64,000 nucleotides of DNA from Mya arenaria (Eukaryota > Mollusca > Bivalvia > Myida > Myidae). Numbering within the stretch: the stretch's first letter is position 1; every line of letters starts with the position of its first letter. A model generated the notes under the pieces. That model did no database searches, was not told the origin of the DNA, and was given only the letters and a program-made list of their open reading frames with translations. The position numbers and the translations under genes are program-made. Where the stretch lies: positions 26,902,247-26,966,246 of the forward strand of contig NC_069135.1 of the NCBI RefSeq assembly GCF_026914265.1, given 5' to 3'. Shown piece after piece: positions 1 to 10,897 of the stretch.

Positions 1-5
1 TGCAG

Positions 6-185
6 TGTCTGGACATGGATAGTGACGGACAGGTGGACTGGTCAGAATTCCTCGTGTATCTCAAATGGGCGCTTCACCAGTACCCTGACGTCAGAGACTC
101 CAGCGAGCTCATAGATGTTGCCTTCCGGAAGGGACTCATTCCCGCAATGAGGGATGAGCTTCTGCAGCAGCAGGAAACCAAATAA
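6..185 (+). CDS. Last exon of an upstream DRE-TIM/EF-hand gene copy (partial gene)
   Basis: The first five bases end in CAG, and coding sequence starts at TGT exactly as in exon 5 of the complete copy at 14881. The exon is 180 nt, 59 codons plus TAA, the same length as that exon. It opens with a canonical 12-residue EF-hand loop, DMDSDGQVDWSE (Asp at 1, 3 and 5, Gly at 6, Asp at 9, Glu at 12), and ends QQQETK. It differs from the downstream copy mostly by conservative or synonymous changes, with no frameshift, so this copy is probably functional. The upstream exons lie outside the window. The role is inferred from the complete paralogue: the calcium-binding tail of a TIM-barrel enzyme-like protein. 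Confidence 0.85.
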   Translation, partial: CLDMDSDGQVDWSEFLVYLKWALHQYPDVRDSSELIDVAFRKGLIPAMRDELLQQQETK

Positions 186-2187
186 TCAAAAATAATTTTC
201 AACAGAAAGACATAGAACCGGCCATTGTGCTTTTTAATATATGCTTGCGTTTTTTGTATTAAGTGAAAATAATTGACGTTTGTGTTAATATTACATCCTA
301 AATTTACTTGTAGAAATTTCTACATCTTGATTGGTATATTCAATCCGGATATCGGTCTATCATACTAGTTGTATTTACTTCTATTTTGCTCGATTGTTTT
401 GCCTAGTGTGGATATCATTTCAAAGGCATTTGTTTGCATGACCGAAAGTACAGTATAGATAAAGTTATCCGCGTCTATATTTTTGTTGTCTATTCCGAAA
501 GAAGTGAGACATGAATGAGCTTGACAATGTCAATTAAAAGCTATCCATAGTTTATATTTACTGTTGTTTAAAGTACCTGACACTAAATAAGTATTGACTT
601 GATCTTTTCGGGAATCGTTCAAGGCAGAGCCAGCTTGTTTACAAAACTATTTTCGTTACAATGTTTACCTTTTATCTGCACTTATAATCCTTCAAATGAT
701 AGCAAACTAATATCGGGTCACCAATCAACCCAAATTCACATCTTTGTATATTAGATACCCTTATTATGATGTAATGGGCACCTCCAAGTTATTGAACAAT
801 ATGGCTGTTTTGTACTTGTGTATCCAAGCTCGTCGGGGATAATACAGTTTTTTGTCATTTATTCTGCTTTATTATTTGAATTTATGGATACCTTCATATT
901 GTGTTTTTAATAACGTAATGATTTTTACTTTCCCTGGTCGATGCTGTCTTTTTCAATGGTTATTATGCACTAAGCAATTGATGAAACAGTTTGATAATTA
1001 ACAATATTAATGAGGAGGAACAAATATCACAGATGATATAATTTGATGTCGTCGGGCCAATATTCGTGTTTACTTGGTCTTAACCGAAACAACGAATAAT
1101 CATAGTTTTTGAGCAATGTTTTGGTACAAATGGATATCTCATATAAAGGAAACCACTTGTAGACATGCGATTTTCTGTATTGATCTTCTAAGCACAATTT
1201 TACGTATATTTGTATTTAGTGCAAATTATTGAATTATGTTTAAAATTACTTTCTGGGTGTACTTCTAGACTTGGCTTTAGCTTGCTTTGCATATATTGTT
1301 CAGATATCGGCTTCTTATACGCTTTGTATTGACTTAATTTCCTTGAAATATTAAATATATTTGGAGATATGTTTTGTCTTATATTTCAAATGAAGTTTGA
1401 CGTGAATATACCTTTTCGTCAATCTTTCCTGACAAATTGGTCAGAACTTCGTAAAAATGATCAATGTGGTTTAAGGAGTCGTTGTTAACTTTTAAACGTA
1501 AACTAATTGTTGTTGGGCTCACACGGTCAGGAATAAATAAGAACAGCTAACCAGTTGTCTCAAATGTTGATAGAAACCTTGGATCATGGGTGTATCCAAT
1601 AAATTTCCTGTGTAAGAACTCTTTGAAAGTTAACAATGATGGCGTTAACAACGATTTTAAATCCGAAAAATTCTGTACAATGTAGCCATTGTCAAATAAA
1701 TACGCACACATTTCTTAACTAATCGATGTCACCATACTCAACCAGAGATACAGACTTTAAGATTTGAACAGGATACTTTATAACAATGAACACAATTGTT
1801 AAACAAGCAAACACTCCAGGAATTATCATAAGTAACTCCCGGTGATTGTACACCAAGGTTTTAAATATGTTATAAAACATTTGATGTAAAAACTCAAATT
1901 AGCTAATTTGATGCCCCGCTTTGATCGTGTATCCCATTTTCTTCCGGCTTGTCTTAAAGCAAAACGCGCCCTAAACATACAAATCATATTCATGTTCTGA
2001 GTGACTGGTATTGATTTTTTTAAATATCAAAATGCATCAAAGCATTACGTCTCATACAAGTTATGTACAAATAAAAGCACAGATTTTCTCATTTTTTTCA
2101 AAATAGCATAAACTAAGAAACATTTTGGGTTGCATATTTTGTATTCTAGTTGTTAACATTCGTTTCTGTTTTGAGTTATGGCTAACT
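186..2187. repeat. Downstream flank of array copy 1 (block 1)
   Basis: No gene seen. This is AT-rich 3' flank that aligns by eye in patches with the flanks of copy 2 (15061-17530) and copy 3 (18745-21690). Shared landmarks are the segment around 690-790 (matching 16010-16120 and 19335-19430), the segment around 1900-1960 (matching about 17335 and 21240), and the segment around 2025-2080 (matching about 17462 and 21395). This is the evidence that a large block, not only the exon, was duplicated. Confidence 0.6.
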
Positions 2188-2433
2188 TTAAGATATTTGA
2201 ACGACGATATTGATACTGGTCTGCACTGTGGCGCTTTTACGATTTGTTGTTTTCCGCAGACCGGCCACATATATGAAACTATGAATATTAGCAATTTGAA
2301 TTGCTGCTTTTATGCGACTTGATTGTCTATCTTGACGTAGAAGCTCCAGTTTTTTTGTAACTAGTCCCTTATTATCCTGACCTGGACCGCATACGGAGTA
2401 AGAGGTCACATAAATCCTCGCATACACAATATG
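2188..2433 (-). pseudogene. Stranded duplicate of the GABA-B-type receptor last exon
   Basis: On the - strand, a pyrimidine-rich stretch ending CTCAAG is followed by a frame reading HIVYARIYVTS, which parallels IHAVYARIDVTS, the first residues of the intact receptor's final exon at 21836. A GPGQ motif follows in both. Here the frame stays open for 81 codons and ends in QIS, against 45 codons ending in TTQPD in the intact gene. No exon for transmembrane segment 7 or earlier was found upstream on this strand (rightward to 10.4 kb). It is therefore best read as a relic carried in the duplicated block, not as a working exon. The long open frame may be chance. Confidence 0.6.
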
Positions 2434-4690
2434 CTTGAGTAAGAAGAGGAATTATGGTCACTTATAAAACATATTAGATTATTTAGCCTAAAATATTGCT
2501 GGTAAACTGAAACATAGGGGATGGTAAAATAGGATGTGTTTCTGACGCCATGTAGAGTACTGGGTCTGAACACGCATCGGTCGAGGCCGCGACAAATGCA
2601 TGTATTGTACACCGAACAACCGAACGTGATACAGGTCGTCAAAAATCGTATCGACGTAATATTTCCTTTATTATCTGCATTATTTCATTAATTAGTATGT
2701 ATTCAAAGAAATTGCACTTAGACTTTGCATGATATTTCCCGGATCTACATTTCAAAAATGACATAATAAATCAATCGCATTTATAATGCGCCTGAATTTA
2801 CAAATAAATTCGGTGTAATTTATCCGACACTTCATACATCAATGAAACGCAGAAAAATAATGTTCAATTCTTAAATGAATGTCGAGCTGGTTCGACAAGC
2901 AACATTGGATATTCAGCTGGCTAGACAAATGTTATTCGACATTTAGAGAAAGAATGTTGTGCTGGCTCGACAAACGGCTTTTGGCATCTACAAAATAGGC
3001 TAACTAAGTACAGTACAACAGACATATATATTCAGCTGGCTTGACAAATGACTATCACTTTGTGCCACAGGTCTTTCTTATATTACTCAATATAAATGGG
3101 TAAACACTTTGATTTAAACATGTTTTATTCATCAGCTTGTGCAAACATATCATAATGACAAACGGATACACACTCTAGAGAAAAAGATCAGAACGGAAGA
3201 TAAAAATATATCTTAAAACTGTATTTCAAACTGTAGAAAATAAGAATATCAAGTTCCCTTGACCTAATACTGACATTAAACGTTCAGAACATAAATATCT
3301 AGCTGTCTCGAACATCAATGTTGGTTTAAACAATATTTATTTAGATATTACGATTTCAAATGTACACAATTTGAGCATGAACAAAATTAATTTACAAGGG
3401 AATCTTTACATGAAATATAGACACGTGATGTATGCACAAAACAATAAATATAATGAATAGAGAAGAAGGTTTAGGAATTATACTATGTCTCGATTCTTTC
3501 ATCTTGTAAGCTGCCAATAAAGAAGAGAAATGCTGGTATGTCCAATCGAATATAAATCAAAATAAGATCTGATGAATAAGATAGAAGGATATGAGGCAAG
3601 AGAATGCTGAAGTGGAGTACGCGATGTATGGACATGATAAAAAGGAGGATACGGGGAAAACGGCGTGAGTGAGAGATGTTGACAAGTATCGTCAATTCAA
3701 ACGGCTTCTTTTTCCATCAATAGTAGTATTTGGAGTGATATAGGCCTGAGATCAGATACTGGTCAAAAAGATGATTTCTTTGAGCACGATATGGCGAATA
3801 TGTGAGGAAGAAATGTATTTTTCTTAGTTTGGGATTACAAATTAGAAATTAAATTCCCTTAGTTAAATGAAACGAACGCTAGGTGGTGCTGTAAGTCAGC
3901 ACAATGAAATGTAGTATTGGTCAGTGAAATGGTTATTCAGCTTTTCAGCGTTTACCAGGGCCATGTGGTCAAATTGAAATAAGTGAGAGAACGTCGTATG
4001 TTGTACGTCAGGAAGTAGTATGTATCCTAAATTGTTTTGCATAAGCTGTGGGGTTACCGGCAATGTTTTTGTTGTACAGACGTTCGCCAAGTTGCCTTAC
4101 TGCCTTTCAGTATGGTGATAACGAGAACGACTTGGTGGGTTATGCAAATGTCTTGTTATGTAGAAACATAAGAATTGAAAGAAGCGATTCAGAAGGTTTC
4201 CGTTATCAGTGTTTGAATACACAGTGCCATCAAATATGAGAGATAGGAGTATTTTAATGAAGACTTTTGATGAGCATAAATAATACTTAATAGCTTTCCA
4301 ACGTGTGATGGAGGTATGGTTATTTCATTAAGTTTGAAAGCTAGTGTTTTCATAATGCAGTTTTATTGCAGTTTTAACAATATGAGGTATATGGTTGTAT
4401 ATCTGATCTGATTAAAGCGCATTGTGTTTGCGCAAGAACGTATAGCATTTCTGTATGCCCTTCTTCTCTCACGGTGTGATTTTTTTTAATTTTATTATGA
4501 AACCATCGGTTTCCTGCAGTGCGTTCAGTCTGCAGTGCGTTCGGTAAGGCGAGCGTTTACAAAACGCTCGCAAACGTTTTGTTTTGTATCCCTGTTGCAA
4601 CGCAGCGCATAAAAGTTAAGCGGGAAACCAAACAGCAAACATTCGCCGCAAACATCTTGACTGAACGCGTTGCTGATTATGCCTTTAAAT
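2434..4690. other. Intergenic, including a loose repeat at 2881-3050
   Basis: Homology to the receptor side of block 3 fades near 2490. Four loosely spaced copies of a motif like CAGCTGGCTNGACAAA occur at about 2884, 2916, 2962 and 3033, which suggests an old tandem repeat. Around 4525-4580 are two copies of TGCAGTGCGTTC and a short palindrome, CGAGCGTTTACAAAACGCTCG split by its centre. Short open frames here have no recognisable content. Confidence 0.4.
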
Positions 4691-4739
4691 GTTGATCCGA
4701 CAGTTTAACTAAATTTTAGAATGCAATAAAAAGGACAAG

Positions 4740-5220
4740 GATAAGGAATACATTAATCCATAAACAGTTCCCCACCACCACATTCTAAGACAATATTTGG
4801 TGATGAAACAAGGAACAAGTTGATATCAACTTCAAGGCATATTGGATATTGAATGCATTTAAGAACATACGAATCAGAATTAGGAGGTCTGTAATTAGTA
4901 CCGAACAGAAAATGTCTATTCTTAATGCGTAATTCTAGCCAAAAGCATTCTATATCGTTAACTTCGAGATCAGGTCGTTCCAAAACAAATATATCACATA
5001 ATGATACCGCCATGCGGATCAGATGGTGTATTTTCCTATAAGGAATGTGAAAAGTAGGAAATACCAACTAGGATGATTAAGTACTAGGCGAACTAGGTGT
5101 CTGTGATTGCCAGAATGTCAAAAATGTGTAGGTCCGCAAAGTAGATTTTATTGTTTAACGAAAAAGCCCGGCACATTAAAATGCATTGTATTTAAGCTCA
5201 CGTAAAGTGATATTTATATC
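4740..5220 (-). pseudogene. Decayed LINE endonuclease fragment
   Basis: Read on the - strand, pieces match the apurinic-type endonuclease of non-LTR retrotransposons: DILAIT near 5110-5125, then RPDLEVNDIECFWLELR, then FGTNYRPPNSDSY (the GTFYRPP-type motif). The frame shifts and stops between the pieces, so it is dead. It carries no flanking reverse transcriptase in this window. It could belong to the same broad LINE group as the fragments at 40.4 and 51.3 kb, but this cannot be decided by eye. Confidence 0.7.
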
Positions 5221-5696
5221 ATCAGAAAAGGAGGGCGAAAAAGATAACAAGGGACCTGGATTTTTATAACGATACCCGAAATGAATAAAAGCATTTAAAA
5301 GCCAACAAATCAGTGAGTAAGCGGTTTAACCCCTTTAATGCGTATTTGGTAGTAGCCAAACAAACCGACGTTTTTTGTTTAGACATTTAAATCAAGCAAT
5401 ACAAGAATAAAACATCGTATCGATAAGGGGAGTCCAAACATTAACTTCCCTGTATCTCAGAGAAATTGGAAGAGGACATAGTAGGGACGAAGTTGTAAAT
5501 AAGAAACGTACATAAGCATAATAATGTATATGACGAGTTTTCTTAAGTAGTACGGTTAGGTAAAGATGTAATCATCTTCAAGTAGTATTTGTAAATTGGA
5601 AATATAGCTTACCCCGACATTTATTTGTAATAGCCGAAACATAAAAAAGTATTAGAAGTGTTTATATTTGCTCATCCATCATAAAAGGCAGACTGA

Positions 5697-5850
5697 TAAT
5701 ATCTGTCATGTGTTCCCGTTCCGGATCGAAATATCCGACCCAAGGGCACCTGCGTTGCCAGGTAACGAGGCTTGCCGAGTTACCGGTTACGCAGCGTGCC
5801 CGAGGGTCGGATTTTTCTATCCGGAACGGACACACATGATAGATATTTGT
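5697..5850. repeat. Foldback element, about 150 bp
   Basis: A left arm (ATCTGTCATGTGTTCCCGTT, continuing CCGGAT) is mirrored by a right arm (ATCCGGAACGGACACACATG, continuing ATAGAT), with imperfect inner pairing around TCCGACCC / GGGTCGGA. The centre is GC-rich compared with its surroundings. The structure resembles a short MITE or foldback SINE relative. No coding content. Confidence 0.65.
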
Positions 5851-6593
5851 TCAAGCATACCTTAAATTATATTTTTTGTGAAGAAAATACATAAGAAAGT
5901 GCGTTTTCGTACATTTCACCAAAAAGCGCGTGCGATGATGTTTACTGACGTCATGACGCGCAGTAATTTGTATTCACTGCATACGTCAATAAGTTCCTTC
6001 GCTATCACGTCTTTTAAGGCTTATTTTGTTTGTTTTTAAGGAATATTTTGTAAACTTAATGTTAATGGAACTCATCTATTGAAATCTCATTACTATGGTT
6101 ACATATTAAGTGTTTAATAAAAGAAATTGAAAGTATTACGTCACAGCGCGTGACTCATCTGGCATGGGGGATGCAATATGGAGTTTTCCAGCACGGCTGA
6201 AATCACCGGAAATGCCTATCCGGTGTGCTAGAATGTACATTTCGTTTTTAAAAGTACAATTCGTCTGAAACAAGTGTTGGACGAGTGCGTTCAGTTTATT
6301 ACCGCAATTTCATGTTGTTTATTATCTTAAAGGGATATCTCCTTCTAGTCTTCAGTGCAATAAAAGCACCACGTAAATTTGCGCAAGGTTTATTACGTAC
6401 AATTTTATTTCCAGCCTTCTTAAAATATGAATATAGCATTCTGCATTAAAACACGGCATTTTATTTGAGCGCGACATATTGACCGGTTTTTACTTATTTC
6501 TTTTAGCAGACATAAACGAAGCTGAATCCAGGAGTATTTAAATGAATGAATTAAGAATACTATCAATGTCATAAATAAAATTTATCTGTAGTG

Positions 6594-6923
6594 CTAGCAA
6601 TGTTTACTATGTGGAGGTATTGAGTTTTTCAATTCCTCAATTTTCAATGGATCCCATTTAATATATTTGTGTTTAATGTAATCTTTACAAATTTTATTGC
6701 CTGTATGTTTTATATGGTCGGATATGTCTTTTTTATCAAAATTAACATATATCCCTGAATCATCTGAAAAAACATTCGGTTCTAGCTTTTGAAAGTTGGC
6801 GATAAAATTGATATCCCATGGTTTTAATAGTAAATAGTGTTCTATGCTCGCTCCATTTATTGAATGGAATGTATAACCTCCCACGCCGTTAAAGCTGTGA
6901 AGTATACCATCAACAATACTCAC
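6594..6923 (-). pseudogene. LINE endonuclease, C-terminal part (split by a transposon)
   Basis: The 109-residue open frame begins SIVDGILHSF and contains LEPNVFSDDSG, which resembles the SVVDY and PNxxSDHxxI motifs that close the endonuclease domain of LINE ORF2; YIKWDP near the end matches the linker that usually follows. His of the SDH motif is replaced by Asp, so activity is unlikely. The frame is interrupted at its N-terminal side exactly at the inverted-repeat element of 6924-8550. The earlier part of the same domain lies beyond that element. Confidence 0.65.
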
Positions 6924-8550
6924 TGTGTGGGAAGGGACACCGGATATAGTTCAAAAGTGATAAGTAAACAGACAATTATGCAGTAGTTTTACCAGAGGTA
7001 AGATCTTGCTGTGTTAACGCATATCTACCGTATCCACAAATGAAGCAAGCGTTTGAACTAATAGCTGAATGCTAAATTTTGCCTATGGTATACTTTAAAG
7101 TGCTTACGATTTAGTAGACCTCGTAAAATGTTTCTTCAAACCTGAGTTGATCACCTCAAAACTTACTGAATTTCGACAAGTATTATTATTTTCAGGAAAT
7201 AAATCGAATGAATAACAAATCTGAATCGATGGATTTCACAAGAATAAGCTCAACTATTTTTATTGTAAGACATGGCAATGTAACTTTCAAACTGTTAACG
7301 TTATGCCCTTAGAAATGTTCACAGTACTGTACTGGGGATAGCCGTATTATGTACTGGGGATAGTTTCAAAGTTGAGAAATGTGTGTCCTGGTGATAACAT
7401 GTAAAATGGGACAAAAATTGATAGTAACACTGTTAATATACACTATACATATGTCTATTTCGAACTTTCAAATAATCTGCAAAAAGTGAGAGTATATTTT
7501 GATAAGAAATTATTGGGCAAACTTAAGTTAACAATGAGTTTGATCCGTGCTCTCATAAATGAACGTATATATGCAAGCTGCATAAATATCAGGGTTGGTC
7601 ACAATACATTCTTTCTCACTGAAGTGAACGAGCAGAGACCATTATTCTGTTCTAAGTAATACCAACATCGACCCAAGCTTAGAAAAAAGCTTTACATGTT
7701 CCAAATTTGATTACAATATCTCATTCCCTACTGGTGACTTTCTGTTTGCAAAAACGTACCTACTTGATTTACAAAGCAATATTATATATATGAATAGCAA
7801 ACACCACATACATTCCACGGCCATATGTTTTCTGTTACTCAATATATCAGATTACCGGCGTATTTCAAATATTTAGATATTGATGCTTGTGAAAAACACA
7901 TCATGGTTGACTAATATGCATGAATGAAACAGTTTTAAGTGCATACAGATACAAAGAACAACAACATGTTTTTGCTCTCATCCCTCGATATAGACAACAT
8001 CGAACAATTTCCCTCAAGCTTGCGTATAGATAAATAGCCGTAATCATTATCACAGTCTCGTTTTTCTAAATGCATCGTTGCTATCCTCAGTCCACTTAAT
8101 AGCTATCCCCTGTGCAGTTATTTATTTGCTTCATCTATCCCCAGTACACTGCCAGAGCATCACAAGGTATGAATATCACCGTAACACAAAATATATCATA
8201 TTTATATTTTACACATAACTAGATTATGTAATTACAATGAAATCATTCGATTCAGTTTTTATTCTTATTTTCAATTTGTTGATTTATGTTGGAAATCGTA
8301 CCACATACACGAACATTTGTGAGAGATCATGCAACTTTCGGCGAAATTTGGGCTATTATACAAAAGAAGAGACACATTTCTATCATAGTCGTATATTGCA
8401 CAGTATCAATTAATTCAAAACTCTTCGATTTTGTTAAATATATCACCATAAAATACAAAAAATGATAGAAAACTGTCCATGTGTCAAAATCAAACGCTTA
8501 TCGATTGATCACTTTTTAAGCTATATCCGGTGTCCGTTCCCACACAGTGA
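6924..8550. mobile_element. Terminal-inverted-repeat DNA transposon (non-autonomous) inserted in a LINE
   Basis: The ends are inverted copies starting TCACTGTGTGGGAA and continuing through GGACACCGGATATAG for roughly 45 bp with a few mismatches. A 3-bp direct repeat (TAC on the + strand) flanks both ends. Removing the element and one TAC rejoins the LINE frame on the - strand as FTSFSIVDG, which supports the target-site duplication. There is no transposase reading frame inside, and a second inverted-repeat element is nested in it. The superfamily is not assigned. Confidence 0.7.
7322..8151. mobile_element. Nested inverted-repeat element with doubled end motifs
   Basis: The motif GTACTGGGGATAG occurs twice near the left end (7329 and 7351). 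Its reverse complement occurs at the right end (8135), with a variant CTATCCCCTGTGCAG at 8103. Outer ends read CAGTACTGTACTGGGG and, on the opposite strand, CAGTGTACTGGGG. Such doubled subterminal motifs are typical of transposase-binding sites in small DNA transposons. No coding content is seen between them. Confidence 0.55.
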
Positions 8551-8717
8551 TACTAAAAGATGTGAATCGACAGAATTAGATCAGGGGTTTATCATTACCA
8601 TATGTAAAGAGCATGTGATATCTGGTGAAATATAAACACAATATGACAGCTGTTATTTATTTCCAATATTTATCGAAACCAAGGTATATTTCTTTAAAAA
8701 ATCAAATTGTTTATTTC

Positions 8718-8918
8718 TCATTTCTTTCTAATTAATTGAAAGAAAAAGTTCTCGTTAAAGTTTTGAAAACTTAAGCAGAAACATACCGTGTTTATACTTT
8801 TCACAACGTATTCAGATGGGTTGCTTAATGATTGGTGATAATAAATCGATAAACCACCTCTATAAAGGCATTTCTTCTTATTAGGTGAATTAGTACATAC
8901 ATTCAAAAATTTAGACAA
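8718..8918 (-). pseudogene. LINE endonuclease, N-terminal part
   Basis: The - strand frame contains RGGLSIYYHQSLSN, matching the GGxxxYY-type motif of LINE endonucleases, followed by hydrophobic strand-like residues. It lies on the far side of the transposon at 6924-8550, in the order and strand expected for the other half of the relic at 6594-6923. The stretch between 8551 and 8717 is too decayed to read with confidence. Confidence 0.5.
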
Positions 8919-10440
8919 GTATCCTTTGAAATCTTTGTTTCTAATAGAAAAATAACGTCATATTAATTAATGATATCTCTATGCTCAGTTTCTAAGTTTT
9001 CTCTTGAAGCCATATATATTCAGGTAAGAGTCTTAAGTCCAACTACTTTTGACTGCCCTACTTTTTACAGTCACTAAGTTTACCGGATACAAACTGTTTG
9101 GTTAGAGGGTAAAACGCTTTCCGTGCGCCGCGATATTCATGCGGAGACTGTATTCAGATCCAGATTCAGGCAAACTTGAGCAATTAAAGGACAAAAGATG
9201 CGCAACAGTTATCCTGTTTATGCTAAAAAAGCTTACGAACAAACATAATAAAAGAATATATATTTAACGTCGGAAATGTATAGAATGAGACTTTAGTTTG
9301 CACACAAAAAATCAGCAGTAAAACAATTCTACATGTGTTATAAAACAGAGGTAGATATAATTCAAGCAATAGTATCTGCAATATTAACATGTATTTTACC
9401 GTTAAGATATAAATGCGTATGAAAATAAAACAAAACCTATTCAAATGTTACATTTTGAGAGCGAAAATGTTGACGGAGTTATATAGATCTACTGATAACA
9501 CTGAATCATTTAGAAAAGACGTTATCTGAAATACAGTTTGACTGTTTTTCAAGGACCAACAGATGTATCATGTTAAAACTGCATTTAAAATGCGTTCAAC
9601 CCTTTTCCAACCGAAAACGCGCGGCAACTTTATGGTCGCGGTTTCAACATTGTAATGAAATTGTATAAGACACGAATCTTTAAACACGAAATTATAATTA
9701 GAAATTTACATTTGTTTTGGTTCAAAACGTACGTAGTACATCTAGAAAAAACTTCATATTATTTCTTTAAAGGAGAAACAGGTATATCTCAGTATTTGTT
9801 TGATATATCGAGCATCGGAACACTCCAATACATGTACAGATAAAAGGACATGTTCGTAAAAAAAAAGCAAATTATTGTGTGTCCATTCGTTTTGATTCAG
9901 TAGTTCAATTGAATTCGTGTAGTGCGAACATCGCAAAATGTTAATTATTTGAAAGGTTTGGTAGTAATGATCATACATCGAAACATGCACTGATGGATAG
10001 AAATGAAATCATCCATATCACGCTTTCAAATACTTAAGCTACAGTCACCATTATAAGTCATCACTCAAATACTGCCTTAATCAGTTGACGTTCGTATAGA
10101 GAGGTTAAATAAGGACAGAAACAGTTTCGGATATAAAACAAACGGTAAATAGTAAGAGCACGCATTGTGTTTCATAACTTGTTTTTTATCTTAATTTACA
10201 AAATTAAAAAAGCCAATGTCATTAAGCCTACTGTTGATTACTAGTATTCTATATTGAATGTACTTTATATCGCACTGTTCTTTAGAGAAAAGATAATTGC
10301 AAAAAACAATTTACAAATGAAAACGAATACTAAAGTAGTAAGTTAATCATAAAAATGTAACTAGCAATATTTTTACTGTCAGAAGAAGATAGTAGGTTAT
10401 ATGTGTTAAAATATAAATCGAGTTCATTTATAACCGTTTT
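8919..10440. other. Intergenic, nothing recognised
   Basis: AT-rich DNA upstream of the complete DRE-TIM/EF-hand gene. Short open frames on both strands lack family features. The AT-rich AATATAAATC near 10410 could act as a TATA-like site for the gene at 10576, but nothing else supports it. Confidence 0.4.
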
Positions 10441-10462
10441 GAGTTACGTCTTGTTTCGAATC

Positions 10463-10555
10463 ATGGATCCGAAAACATGTCAAGCACTATCAAAGAGTTT
10501 TAATAATGACGTCCGAGATAAGCTAAAAAAAATAAAGTTTTTCTATTACCGTTAA
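10463..10555 (+). pseudogene. Partial tandem duplicate of exon 1 (or upstream ORF)
   Basis: A 30-codon frame opens MDPKTCQALSK and continues NNDVRDKLKK, paralleling the true N-terminus MDPAACQALAKKY...NDVQDKLKK of the gene starting at 10576. The repeated unit is about 100 bp and includes the 5' flank (the ...TCATGGATCC context is shared). After the lysine run it diverges and stops with TAA 20 bases before the real ATG. It is either a dead first-exon copy or, if transcribed, an upstream ORF that could reduce translation of the main frame. Confidence 0.7.
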
Positions 10556-10575
10556 GTTAGGTCCTGTTTCTAATC

Positions 10576-10897
10576 ATGGATCCTGCAGCGTGTCAAGCAC
10601 TTGCAAAGAAGTATACGAATGACGTCCAAGATAAGCTTAAGAAGTATGACGTCCTACGTGATTTGGATGTTTTCGTTTTGGACAACTCGATTCGTGAGAG
10701 TACTGTTGGTCAGCTGAAGGGACATACTTTGGAAGACAAATGGACAATCTACGAAACATCGAAGAAATGCGGCTTCAAAAACATCATAGTCGCCAGCTTT
10801 AACCAAATGACTCGTGTCGATGACGTTTTCATGAAAGATCTGATAGCAAAAGGCGAAGACCCTGAGACACTTTGGGCTTTCTCCGAAATCACGGAAA
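10576..10897 (+). CDS. DRE-TIM/EF-hand gene exon 1
   Basis: Codes residues 1-107 plus one base of Ser108, including the DRE motif. The start is the first ATG after the duplicated fragment. The donor is GAAA|GTAGGT; joining gives S-I-K-N-K and restores the frame. Confidence 0.8.

Noticed and set aside
9108..9175. Possible tRNA gene or SINE head (GGTTAGAGGGTAAAACGC)
   Set aside because: No acceptable box B or cloverleaf could be drawn.
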